Part shown: positions 7,984 to 16,224 of the stretch, one piece after another
Layout of the letters: every line of letters starts with the position of its first letter
Numbering within the stretch: position 1 is the first letter of the stretch
Assembly: GCA_038120295.1 (NCBI GenBank)
Contig: JAYOLL010000022.1
Coordinates: forward strand, 1-64,000
Direction: 5' to 3'
Length of the DNA: 64,000 bases
Source: JAYOEY01 sp038120295
GTDB taxonomy: Bacteria; Pseudomonadota; Alphaproteobacteria; MPNO01; UBA2964
Notes under the pieces: generated by a model
What the model saw: only the letters and a program-made list of their open reading frames with translations
Databases searched by the model: none
What the model was told of the DNA's origin: nothing
Translations under genes and position numbers: made by a program

Positions 7984-8910
7984 TCAAAGATAGCTGCCTG
8001 CAAACGTGATCGGCGGGCTGCCAAGTCCCAGCTTGAATCTGGCAACACCGGGCGCGTGCACCGCATCGACCCCGCCCAGGTCAAACTGCTTCACGCCGTC
8101 CGCCTTCAGCAGCTCGACCGCCCGCCAGAGCAGTAGATTATGGGCGTTTGCCTCCCGCCCCTCGTCTCCTGTCCAGCTGATATAGTAGGTAGCAGAGTTA
8201 CCGTGACGCGCCACCGCAATTCCGGAAACAACCCTGTCCGCCCGGTGCGCGCTCAACACCGTGACGCCCCCCTTTTCCCGACCCAGAGCCCTGACCAGCG
8301 CCCCCTCCGGTCCGCTGAACCGGCGCGCTTTCCTGAAGGCATCGTATCTGGAGGCAAGGTCGTGCAGGATATCGCCGCCCGCAGAGACCCCGACCCTGAG
8401 ATCGCCACCCTCGGCCTTTACAAGGGCATTGCGCCACTTGCCGTAGAGGCTGGAGCGCAACGTCTCCAGCGGAGGCGACAGGTCGATCAGTACGGTACTG
8501 TAACCGGTCGCCATCCGGCGAAACCCGCATCGCCGCAGGAGTGCATCGGATTCCTCAGTGTCCGGCAGCTCCGGCACGAGAGACAGGATTTGTCCTCGGC
8601 GCCTAGACCACCTGGCGCGAAGAGCCTGAAAAACTGCTTCAACAGCGCCATTGCCTGCCTCGCTCAGCCATATCGGCCCCCGCACGACACGAACCAGCGA
8701 CAGCCCGCCGAACAGTTGCCGGCGAAATGCCTGCACCAGCGCCACCGGTTTTCCATCGCTCTCAACAGCGAACCGCTCGACCTTAACCGATGCGGTCGCC
8801 GCTAACGCTTCGCCGAAGATAAAAGACTGTTCGAGCGCCGACCCGGGTGCGTCGGCAAACAGGTCAGCCAATCGCGCAGGATCTTCCGTTAGGTTGTCGA
8901 TACCGTTCAT
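7984..8910 (-). CDS. FemAB-like / GNAT-fold N-acyltransferase
   Basis: A 308-aa protein with the double-GNAT pattern of the FemAB/BioF2-like family: WRNALVKAEGGDLRV around residues 155-170, then HRADRVVSGIAVARHGNSATYYISWTG-type strands, and NLLLWRAVELLKADGVKQFDLGG near the C-terminus. Relatives transfer aminoacyl or acyl groups onto peptidoglycan or other acceptors; the substrate is unknown here. Start ATG 8910 is the first in frame. Its stop lies 10 bases before the EamA start, suggesting a two-gene operon, perhaps a modified metabolite and its exporter (inference). Confidence 0.7.
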   Translation of the reverse strand: MNGIDNLTEDPARLADLFADAPGSALEQSFIFGEALAATASVKVERFAVESDGKPVALVQAFRRQLFGGLSLVRVVRGPIWLSEAGNGAVEAVFQALRARWSRRRGQILSLVPELPDTEESDALLRRCGFRRMATGYSTVLIDLSPPLETLRSSLYGKWRNALVKAEGGDLRVGVSAGGDILHDLASRYDAFRKARRFSGPEGALVRALGREKGGVTVLSAHRADRVVSGIAVARHGNSATYYISWTGDEGREANAHNLLLWRAVELLKADGVKQFDLGGVDAVHAPGVARFKLGLGSPPITFAGSYL

Positions 8911-9000
8911 TGACCGGGGCCTAGTGGAAGGATTCGCGTTTGACGCAGGCGGCGGACGAAATCGTTCCCGCCATATTCACCCGATGATAGAGTCGTTTCC

Positions 9001-9204
9001 ATGCGCTTCGCAGGCAGCACGCCGAAACCGATCCATGGCCACATCATCCCGCCCCGACGATTCACCGGCTGGGCCGCGGTCTATTTCGCATTGTTCGTAT
9101 GCGTCCCCCTGCTGGGGCTGGGTTTCCTGCTCGATCTGGCGCTCTACACGATCTTCCGCGACCTGTTCGACGCCTGCTACGCCGTGATGTGTCTGCTCGA
9201 ATAG
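9001..9204 (+). CDS. Small single-helix membrane protein
   Basis: A 67-aa frame with a basic N-terminus (MRFAGSTPKPIHGHIIPPRR), one strong hydrophobic helix (GWAAVYFALFVCVPLLGLGF followed by LLDLALYTIF) and an ending CYAVMCLLE. It fills the space between the divergent acyltransferase gene and the convergent ubiD gene. No clear ribosome binding site and no family recognised; it is supported mainly by its membrane-protein character and lack of a competing gene. Confidence 0.4.
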   Translation: MRFAGSTPKPIHGHIIPPRRFTGWAAVYFALFVCVPLLGLGFLLDLALYTIFRDLFDACYAVMCLLE

Positions 9205-9210
9205 CAGCCC

Positions 9211-10671
9211 CTAGTCCTTCGGCAGGACATGGGCCCATTTTTCACGAATCCGGGCGTCTAGTTCGGGGCTGTTACGGGCAACGACCGGGAAGGTGTCGCG
9301 ACGCCGGAACGGCTTGCAGGCATCCACGATAACGCGCGAATTGCGACGGTCGTTGTCGTCGTCGTAGCACATTGGATCGAGATGCGAGCTCCACCCGCCA
9401 TCGATGATATCGATATCCTCGCGAGGGTCGCAGCGCGTACACATCGACCACAGCACGTCATTCATGTTGGTCGGTTCGATATCGTCGTCCACCACCACGA
9501 CCCAGTGATTGCAGTAGGCCCCGGCATGACAGTGCGCCGCGACCATGCCGGCCTGCTTGGCGTGGCCGCCGTATAACTGCCGGATCGACACGGTCAGCCA
9601 GAAGCGGCTGCCGCCGGCCTCGTGCGCCCAGACACCCTTGACCTCGGGAATGCCGGCGGCTTCGAGCTGGTTCCACACCGCGCCGCAGCGATAGGTGCCG
9701 AGATAGTACGTGTTGTCGTTGGGCGGCACCGCCGGCACCGCACCCATCAGGACAGGGTTGTCGCGATGCATCACGGTTTCGATCCGGATCGCGGGTTCGG
9801 GCCGCTGTCCGCCGGCGTAATAGCCGGTCCATTCGCCGAGCGGGCCTTCGGTGATCTTGTCGTCGGGTGCGATGAATCCCTCGAACGCAATCTCAGCATT
9901 GGCCGGCACAGGAAGGCCTGTCTTCGGCATGTTTATGATCTCTATCGGCTCGCCCATGATCCCGCCGACCGCTTCGAACTCGTTCTTGCCGTAAGGAATT
10001 TCCAGCCCGCCAATCATCAGGAAGGCGGGATGCATACCGACCACCACGGCGACCGGGCATTTTTCGCCGCGCGCATGATATTTCTCCATGATGTGCAGGC
10101 CGTGCTTGCCCTGCGACATCATCAGCGTCGCGACATTGGGTTCGTGCGACTGCACCCGGTAGGTGCCGAAATTGACCCAGCCGGATTCGGGGTCCTTCGT
10201 CACCACCATGCAGGCAGTGCCGATATAGGGCCCGCCATCGTACTCGTGCCACACCGGGGTCGGGATCGACACGATATTGACGTCCGCGCCCTCCTGAATG
10301 TTTTCCAGCAGCGGTCCGCCATTGACCTCTTTCGGCGGATGGCTGGGCGCGCGGCCCATATAGTCGCGCCACCACTGGATCAGATCCATTTCGGACGCGT
10401 CAGGCGGCAGGCCGAGCGCCACATTGATACGCGGCGTCGACGTCAGCAGATTGGCCATCACCCGGTGGCCCTTCGGAAATCCGGGAATCTCATCGAACAT
10501 CAGCGCGGGATCGCCCATCCGGCGCTGGACGATATCGACAATGCCGCCGATATCCTCTTCGAGATTCGCGCCCTTGATGGTGTGCAGTTCGCCTGCCGCC
10601 TCGATCGAATCGAGCCAGTCCCTGAGATCCTTGTTCGCCACGTATAACTCTCCGTCTTCTGTCACCAACAT
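9211..10671 (-). CDS. UbiD-family prenylated-FMN decarboxylase
   Basis: About 486 aa. R172 (GTYRVQ), E275 and E280 (EGPLGE) reproduce the R-E-E triad and spacing of the reversible decarboxylases UbiD, AroY and Fdc1 that use prenylated FMN. It also has GGPYIGTACMVV and the C-terminal DPREDIDIIDGGWSSHLDP. Members decarboxylate aromatic, heteroaromatic or acrylic acids; the UbiD ubiquinone role is only one. The start at 10671 (MLVTEDGELY) is preferred over 10758, whose extra residues are not family-like. It diverges from a Mo hydroxylase operon, which points to aromatic acid catabolism. No UbiX-type prenyltransferase is in view, so cofactor must come from elsewhere. Confidence 0.9.
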   Translation of the reverse strand: MLVTEDGELYVANKDLRDWLDSIEAAGELHTIKGANLEEDIGGIVDIVQRRMGDPALMFDEIPGFPKGHRVMANLLTSTPRINVALGLPPDASEMDLIQWWRDYMGRAPSHPPKEVNGGPLLENIQEGADVNIVSIPTPVWHEYDGGPYIGTACMVVTKDPESGWVNFGTYRVQSHEPNVATLMMSQGKHGLHIMEKYHARGEKCPVAVVVGMHPAFLMIGGLEIPYGKNEFEAVGGIMGEPIEIINMPKTGLPVPANAEIAFEGFIAPDDKITEGPLGEWTGYYAGGQRPEPAIRIETVMHRDNPVLMGAVPAVPPNDNTYYLGTYRCGAVWNQLEAAGIPEVKGVWAHEAGGSRFWLTVSIRQLYGGHAKQAGMVAAHCHAGAYCNHWVVVVDDDIEPTNMNDVLWSMCTRCDPREDIDIIDGGWSSHLDPMCYDDDNDRRNSRVIVDACKPFRRRDTFPVVARNSPELDARIREKWAHVLPKD

Positions 10672-10769
10672 GGTTAGCCTGTTTCGCCCGATTTTGGAAC
10701 GGGTACAGCTTGCGAAATGAGCGGCAAGGTGAGATTGTCGGGCAACGCAATTCATCAAGATGCATAGAC

Positions 10770-11633
10770 GTGAAAGCCCCCAAATTTAGCTATATCCGCG
10801 CGGAAAGCCTCGATCATGCACTGGCGCTACTGGCTGAGCATGGCGAGGATGCGCGCATTCTCGCGGGCGGGCAGAGCCTGATGCCGACGCTCAACATGCG
10901 CCTGTCGCAGCCTGACCTCCTGATCGACATCAACCGGCTGGCCGATCTGAAAGGTATTTCGCTCGAAGGCAACCGGGTGCGGATCGGCGCGCTGACCAGG
11001 CATGTCGAGGTTCTGAATTCGCCAATCGTGGCTGACCATCTGCCGCTGATCGCCGAAGCCATGCCGCATGTCGCCCATGTCGCGGTGCGCAATCGCGGCA
11101 CGTTCGGAGGATCGGTTGCGATGGCCGATCCTGCAGCGGAGATGCCGGCCTGCGCGCTGGCGCTGGAAGCAACGCTGGTCGTCGAAAGCGTTCGGGGACG
11201 GCGCGAGATCGCCGCTGACGATTTCTTCCTCGGCCTGTACGAGACCGCGCGCCAGCCGGACGAGATCTTTGTCGAGGCCCTCATCCCGGTCCAGGCCGCC
11301 GACAGCATTTCCGTCTTTATGGAGCTTGCCCGCCGGAAGGGCGATTTCGCAATGGCCGGCGTCGCCTGCTGCGCCAAGATCGAGGGCGGTGCGGTCGCGC
11401 ACTCCAGGCTGGTCTATTTCGGCAGCGAGGTAAAACCGACGCTGGCGACGGGCGCCATGGCGGCGCTCAAGGGCCAGTGCTGGCCCGACCCGGCAAGGGA
11501 AGCGGTGCTGACGGCGCTGGGTGACGATCTCGATCCGATGGATAATCTGCTCGGCAGCCCGGCGACCAAGCTGCATCTCCAGCGGGTGCTGACCGGGCGT
11601 GCGCTCGACGCGGCGATGGAGAGGGCGGCATGA
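10770..11633 (+). CDS. Mo hydroxylase FAD-binding subunit (CoxM/XdhB-like)
   Basis: About 287 aa medium subunit of the xanthine dehydrogenase/CO dehydrogenase family. Flavin-binding motifs are AGGQSLMPTLNMRL near residue 30 and NRGTFGGSVAMADPAAE near residue 110. It carries electrons from the 2Fe-2S subunit to an acceptor. I start at GTG 10770 (VKAPKFSYIRA), the family's usual beginning; the frame extends to ATG 10710, but that segment overlaps the divergent ubiD promoter. ATGA overlap with the 2Fe-2S subunit gene shows translational coupling. Confidence 0.9.
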   Translation: MKAPKFSYIRAESLDHALALLAEHGEDARILAGGQSLMPTLNMRLSQPDLLIDINRLADLKGISLEGNRVRIGALTRHVEVLNSPIVADHLPLIAEAMPHVAHVAVRNRGTFGGSVAMADPAAEMPACALALEATLVVESVRGRREIAADDFFLGLYETARQPDEIFVEALIPVQAADSISVFMELARRKGDFAMAGVACCAKIEGGAVAHSRLVYFGSEVKPTLATGAMAALKGQCWPDPAREAVLTALGDDLDPMDNLLGSPATKLHLQRVLTGRALDAAMERAA

Positions 11634-12112
11634 GCGAAGAAACCCAGACAATCACGCTGACTGTCAACGGCGAAACCGTTACGCGCGCCGTGAGGGTGCG
11701 CGAACATCTGGTCGATTTCCTGCGCGGGGAGCTTGGACTGACCGGTTCTCATATCGGCTGCGAGCACGGTATCTGCGGCGCGTGCTCGGTGCGGGTCGAC
11801 GGAGCGGTCGTGCGCGGCTGCCTGATTCTGGCGGTGCAGGCCGACGGAGCGGAGGTCACGACCATCGAAGGGCTGACCGACAGCGGCGAGGTCGCCGATT
11901 TGCAGGAGACCTTCGTCGAGCGCAACGCCATGCAGTGCGGCTACTGCACGCCCGGCATGCTGATGACGGCGGCGGAGCTGATGAAGGATGGCGAAGTACA
12001 CTCGCGTGAAGACATCCGCGAACATCTGTCGGGGAATTTCTGCCGCTGCACCGGCTATCACGCCATCGTCGATGCGGTTGAGACAACCATGAAACGGCGC
12101 GCCGGCCAGTAA
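11630..12112 (+). CDS. Mo hydroxylase 2Fe-2S subunit (CoxS/XdhA-N-like)
   Basis: A 160-aa small subunit with both expected clusters: the plant-ferredoxin type CEHGICGACSVRVDG plus C65 region (RGCLILAV), and the C-terminal helical type CGYCTPGM and CRCTGYH. It relays electrons from the molybdenum centre to FAD. It overlaps the FAD subunit by ATGA and is followed 15 bases later by the large subunit. Length and motif spacing are normal. Confidence 0.95.
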   Translation: MSEETQTITLTVNGETVTRAVRVREHLVDFLRGELGLTGSHIGCEHGICGACSVRVDGAVVRGCLILAVQADGAEVTTIEGLTDSGEVADLQETFVERNAMQCGYCTPGMLMTAAELMKDGEVHSREDIREHLSGNFCRCTGYHAIVDAVETTMKRRAGQ

Positions 12113-12127
12113 ACGCAAAAGAATCTC

Positions 12128-14521
12128 ATGAACACCAGACCGATCAATTCCCTGACGCCGCTGGACCGCCAGCACTCCTATGTCGGCCGCACGCTGAGCC
12201 GTGACGCCGCGAAACGCGCGGTTGCCGGGCGTGGGCGCTATACCGACGACATCCAGGCGGCGCGCATGGTACACGCCGCCTTCGTCCGCAGCCCCTATGC
12301 ACACGCGAAGATTACGTCGATCGATGTCGAGGCGGCGAAGAAAGCGCCCGGCGTCGTGCTGGTGATGACCGGCGCGGAGCTGGCGGAACGCTGCACGGGC
12401 CCGTGGGTCGGCACGCTGACCTGTTTCGACAACATGAAGTCCGCGCCGCAATACCCGATGGCGGTGGACCGCGCCTGCTGGCAGGGCGAGCCGGTCGTAA
12501 TGGTCGTAGCGGGGACGCGCGCGGAAGCCGAAGACGCCTGCGAGCTTGTCGGGATCGACTGGGAGGAACTGCCGGTCGTCGCCGACAAGGAGAAAGCGCT
12601 CGCGCCAGGCACGCCGCCGATCCATGCGGCGCTGGGCGACAATTTGGCATTCGAAAAAACCATCGATACCGGCAATGTCGATGCCGCGTTCGAGGGCGCC
12701 GATATCGTCCTCGAAGATACGTTCGAATTCGGCCGCCATACGGCTGTGAGCCTGGAACCCCGCGCGCTTCTCGCTGAATACGATCCTGGAACCCAGCGCC
12801 TTACAGTTCACACCTCGAGCCAGACGCCACACATGATCCAGGCGCTGCTGGCACGAACGCTCGGTGTCCCGGAACATAACGTGCGCGTGGTCGCGCCCGA
12901 TATCGGCGGCTCTTTCGGGCTCAAGATTCATTCCTTCGGCGACGAGGTCGCGGCGACGGCTGCATCGATGGTTCTCGCCCGACCGGTCAAGTTTCTTGCC
13001 GACCGGCTGGAATCCTTCCTGACCGACATTCATGCCCGCGAAAACCGGGTGACGGGCCGCATCGCGGTAAGCAGGGATGGCGATATCAAGGCGGTCGATA
13101 TCGATGTGCTTGCCGGCGCCGGCGCCTATTCCCAATACCCGCGGACCTCCGTTTTCGAAGCCAACCAGATTCTCAACATCACAGCCGGGCCATACGCCCA
13201 TCCGGAATACCGGGCGACGGCGAAGGTGGTGTATCTCAACCTCGTGCCGACCTCGCAGTACCGCTCGGTCGGCCATCCGATCGGAAACTCGGTCGGCGAA
13301 TGGCTGGTCGACCGCGCAGCCTATGCCATCGGCATGGATCCAATAGAGTTCCGCCGCCGCAACGTGATGAAGGACGATTCCTATCCGCGCGTCTCCGCCG
13401 CCGGGATTCAGATGCAGGACATGTCGCACGAAGCCTGTATCGATGCGCTGGTCGAGAAAATGGATTACGCGGCGCTGCGCGAGGAACAGGTCAGCCTGCG
13501 CGAAAAAGGCGTCTATCGCGGTATCGGGATAGCGTCCTTCATCAAGGGTACCGCGCCGGGTCCCGCAGGCTATTACGGCGCAGGCGGCGCGCCTATCGCG
13601 TCGCAGGACGCCTGCACCATCAAGCTGGAACCCGCGGGCGGCGTCCTCTGCATGGTCGGCGTCACCGATCAGGGCCAGGGCGTCGACACGGTGATGCAGC
13701 AGATCGCGGCGGAAGCAGTCGGCGTGCCCATGGATCATGTCCGCGTGATCGAGGGCGATACCGACGCGACGCCTTATGGCGGCGGCACCTATGCGTCGCG
13801 CGCTACGGCCATCGGCGGCGAAGCGACCTGGCAGGCCGGTCGCGCTTTGCGGGAAGAAATTCTTCACATCGCCGGCGCTCTGTTGCAGGCGGATTCGTCG
13901 GCGCTCGATATCGTCGAAGGAAACGTGGTGGATGCCGGCACCGACAATGTGCGCATATCGCTGGCCGAGATCGGCCGCATCGGCCATTTTCAGGTCGCTG
14001 AACTGCCCAACGACGTGCAGCCGACCCTGTCCGCAACGCGACGTTTCCGGCTGCGCGATGCGCTCTACATCTTCACCAACGGCATTCACGGCGCGTATGT
14101 CGAGGTCGATCCCGATACCGGTTTCATAAAACTGCTCAAGCACTGGGTAGTGGAGGATTGCGGGCGCGTCATCAACCCGCAGCTCGCCGACGAGCAGGTG
14201 CGCGGCGGCTGCGTTCAGGGACTCGGCGGCGCGCTGTACGAGCACTGCATCTACGATGCGGCAGGCCAGCTCCAGAACGGGACGATGGCGGATTACCTGA
14301 CGCCGATGGCGGGCGAGATGCCGGATATCGATGTCACCCATATCCAGACCCCGACGACCGTTTCCGAACTCGGCGCAAAGGGCGTCGGCGAATCCGGCAC
14401 AGGCGCGGCACCCGCGGTGATGATGAACGCCGTCAACGATGCCCTGCGCCCGTTCGACGCCTATGTGACCGAGCAGCCGATGACGCCCGAGCTGATCCTG
14501 AAGGCGCTGGGCAAGGTCTGA
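12128..14521 (+). CDS. Mo hydroxylase large subunit (CoxL/XdhC-like), unusual active loop
   Basis: A 797-aa molybdopterin-cytosine-dinucleotide subunit. Family landmarks are IGGSFGLK, TDQGQGVDT, and the catalytic glutamate E755 in GVGESG. Form I CO dehydrogenases carry AYRCSFR and typical form II proteins AYRGAGR at the active-site loop; here that position (377-384) reads QYRSVGHP, so it is neither a CO dehydrogenase nor a standard form II member. Substrate is therefore open; hydroxylation of an aromatic or N-heterocyclic ring is the likely chemistry. It completes an FAD, 2Fe-2S, Mo operon followed by an alpha/beta hydrolase four bases later. Confidence 0.9.
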   Translation: MNTRPINSLTPLDRQHSYVGRTLSRDAAKRAVAGRGRYTDDIQAARMVHAAFVRSPYAHAKITSIDVEAAKKAPGVVLVMTGAELAERCTGPWVGTLTCFDNMKSAPQYPMAVDRACWQGEPVVMVVAGTRAEAEDACELVGIDWEELPVVADKEKALAPGTPPIHAALGDNLAFEKTIDTGNVDAAFEGADIVLEDTFEFGRHTAVSLEPRALLAEYDPGTQRLTVHTSSQTPHMIQALLARTLGVPEHNVRVVAPDIGGSFGLKIHSFGDEVAATAASMVLARPVKFLADRLESFLTDIHARENRVTGRIAVSRDGDIKAVDIDVLAGAGAYSQYPRTSVFEANQILNITAGPYAHPEYRATAKVVYLNLVPTSQYRSVGHPIGNSVGEWLVDRAAYAIGMDPIEFRRRNVMKDDSYPRVSAAGIQMQDMSHEACIDALVEKMDYAALREEQVSLREKGVYRGIGIASFIKGTAPGPAGYYGAGGAPIASQDACTIKLEPAGGVLCMVGVTDQGQGVDTVMQQIAAEAVGVPMDHVRVIEGDTDATPYGGGTYASRATAIGGEATWQAGRALREEILHIAGALLQADSSALDIVEGNVVDAGTDNVRISLAEIGRIGHFQVAELPNDVQPTLSATRRFRLRDALYIFTNGIHGAYVEVDPDTGFIKLLKHWVVEDCGRVINPQLADEQVRGGCVQGLGGALYEHCIYDAAGQLQNGTMADYLTPMAGEMPDIDVTHIQTPTTVSELGAKGVGESGTGAAPAVMMNAVNDALRPFDAYVTEQPMTPELILKALGKV

Positions 14522-14525
14522 GACC

Positions 14526-15350
14526 ATGCCGACGGCAACGGCTTCCGACGGCACGAAACTTCATTACGAGATCGCGGGCGACGGACCGGACATTCTGTTC
14601 CTGCATGAGTTCGCCGGCACGCTGAAGGAATGGGCGCCGCAGGTGCGCCACCTGTCCGGACAGTATCGCTGTATCGCCTTCAACGCGCGCGGCTACCCGC
14701 CGTCGGACGCGCCGGACGATCCCGACCGCTACAGTCAGGACATAGCCATAGAAGACGCGTTCTGCATTCTCGACGCGGCGGGCAGCGACTCTGCCCATGT
14801 CGTCGGCCATTCGATGGGCGGTTACACAGCGCTCCATCTCGGCATCCGGAGACCCGAGCGCGTGCGATCCCTGACGGTCGCGGGATGCGGCTGGGGATCG
14901 GACCCAGGCACGCGCGAAGAAAGCAGAGCGCTTATCGCCGATATCGCCCGGATGTTTCGCGAAGAAGGCATCGAAGAAGCGGCCAGGCGTTACGCCGATT
15001 TCCCGATGCGCCACAAGTTCCGGGAAAAGGACCCTCAGGGCTGGGCCGAGTTCGCCGCGATGATGGCACAGCATTCCGCCATCGGCAGCGCGCACACCAT
15101 GGAACAGGTTCAGGGCGAGCGTCCGACCCTTTTCGAGATGCGGGACGACATCGCGAAACTCGGGATGCCGCTCCTGATCGTTGTCGGCGACGAGGACGCG
15201 GCCTGTCTCGAGGGATCGCTGATGATGAAGCGCACAGCGCCCGACGCCGCTCTCTACGTCGTACCGAACGCCAGCCACACGATCAACAGCGAAGAACCGG
15301 AAGCGTTCAATCGGGCACTGGAGGATTTCCTGTCGCGGTTGGTGAGTTAA
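14526..15350 (+). CDS. Alpha/beta-fold hydrolase
   Basis: A 274-aa hydrolase with oxyanion segment LFLHEFAGT, nucleophile elbow GHSMGG near residue 97, an acid in VVGDEDAA and the catalytic histidine in NASHTINSE near the C-terminus. It lies 4 bases after the Mo large subunit stop, so it belongs to that operon and may open or hydrolyse a pathway product such as a lactone, enol-lactone or ester (inference). It converges on the SDR gene. Confidence 0.87.
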   Translation: MPTATASDGTKLHYEIAGDGPDILFLHEFAGTLKEWAPQVRHLSGQYRCIAFNARGYPPSDAPDDPDRYSQDIAIEDAFCILDAAGSDSAHVVGHSMGGYTALHLGIRRPERVRSLTVAGCGWGSDPGTREESRALIADIARMFREEGIEEAARRYADFPMRHKFREKDPQGWAEFAAMMAQHSAIGSAHTMEQVQGERPTLFEMRDDIAKLGMPLLIVVGDEDAACLEGSLMMKRTAPDAALYVVPNASHTINSEEPEAFNRALEDFLSRLVS

Positions 15351-15353
15351 CCC

Positions 15354-16163
15354 TTACCCGTCCCGGCCGGCATCCATGATCGGTTTAAGCTGACCGCCAT
15401 CGATTTCGATCTGTGTACCGTTGACGAAATGAGCCAGTGGCGATGCCAGATAGGTCACCAGGTTGGCGACCTCCTCGACCTCGGCAATACGGCCCAGCGG
15501 GATGCTGCGCGGTGCCAGCTGGTCTGCTTCTTCGCGCGAAATATTCATGTCGCGCGCCATCGCATCGACCAGCCCGTCCCATCGCTCGGTCCGCACAGGG
15601 CCGGGATTGACCGCGCACAGGCTGATATTGTCGCGCCCGTACTGCATGGCGAGCGACATGGTCAGGTTCTGACCGGCCGCGTTGGCGGCGCCGGGCGCAA
15701 TCTCCCAGTAGGAATGCTTGATCCCGTCATTGCCGATCAAATTGACGATGCGTCCGCCGCCCTGGGCTTTCATGTGCGGTATGACGGCGCGGGTGCAGCG
15801 CACGTAACCGAAGAATTTAAGCTGCAGCGCCGCCTCCCAGGCTTCGTCCGACAGCGTCTCCAGAACGCCGCCAGCAGCGGATCCGGCATTGTTGACGAGA
15901 ATATCGATCCGTCCGAGTTCCTTCGCGGCACGCTCGATAAATTCGTTGGCCTCTTCGGTCTTTGTCAGATCGGCGGTGATGGGAACGATCTTCCGGCCGG
16001 TCTCGTCAGCAATCTCCTTCGCCGCCGCTTCCAGCGGTTCCGCGCTGCGTGCGCAGATGGCGACATCGACGCCTTCCTGCGCAAGAGACCTGGCAATCGC
16101 TTTGCCTATTCCGGCGCTGCCGCCGGTCACCGCCGCGCATTTGCCGACTAGCTGCAATTCCAT
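15354..16163 (-). CDS. SDR-fold protein lacking the catalytic tetrad
   Basis: A 269-aa short-chain dehydrogenase/reductase homologue. Cofactor-binding TGGSAGIG (residues 13-20) and NNAG (91-94) are intact, as is the C-terminal GTQIEIDGG. A gap-free alignment with the PhbB protein of this same window places its tetrad Asn-Ser-Tyr-Lys at K116, G144, P157 and N161 here, so all four are replaced. It probably binds NAD(P) but cannot use the standard mechanism. Whether it is a divergent enzyme or a non-catalytic protein is unknown. It is divergent from the second Mo large subunit by 61 bases. Confidence 0.85.
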   Translation of the reverse strand: MELQLVGKCAAVTGGSAGIGKAIARSLAQEGVDVAICARSAEPLEAAAKEIADETGRKIVPITADLTKTEEANEFIERAAKELGRIDILVNNAGSAAGGVLETLSDEAWEAALQLKFFGYVRCTRAVIPHMKAQGGGRIVNLIGNDGIKHSYWEIAPGAANAAGQNLTMSLAMQYGRDNISLCAVNPGPVRTERWDGLVDAMARDMNISREEADQLAPRSIPLGRIAEVEEVANLVTYLASPLAHFVNGTQIEIDGGQLKPIMDAGRDG

Positions 16164-16224
16164 ATTTTTCCCCAGGTTATTCGTCCGTATGGTGCGACGG
16201 ATGATAGCGCATTAATGTGGCAAA

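Noticed and set aside
12128..14521. Calling the Mo hydroxylase a CO dehydrogenase
   Set aside because: The form I AYRCSFR loop with its copper-binding cysteine is absent, so CO oxidation is not supported.
11414..14554. A 1046-codon open frame on the minus strand
   Set aside because: It lies entirely opposite the FAD, 2Fe-2S and Mo subunit genes, which have full domain support. Its translation is His/Arg/Asp-rich with no recognisable fold, the usual antisense shadow of GC-rich genes.
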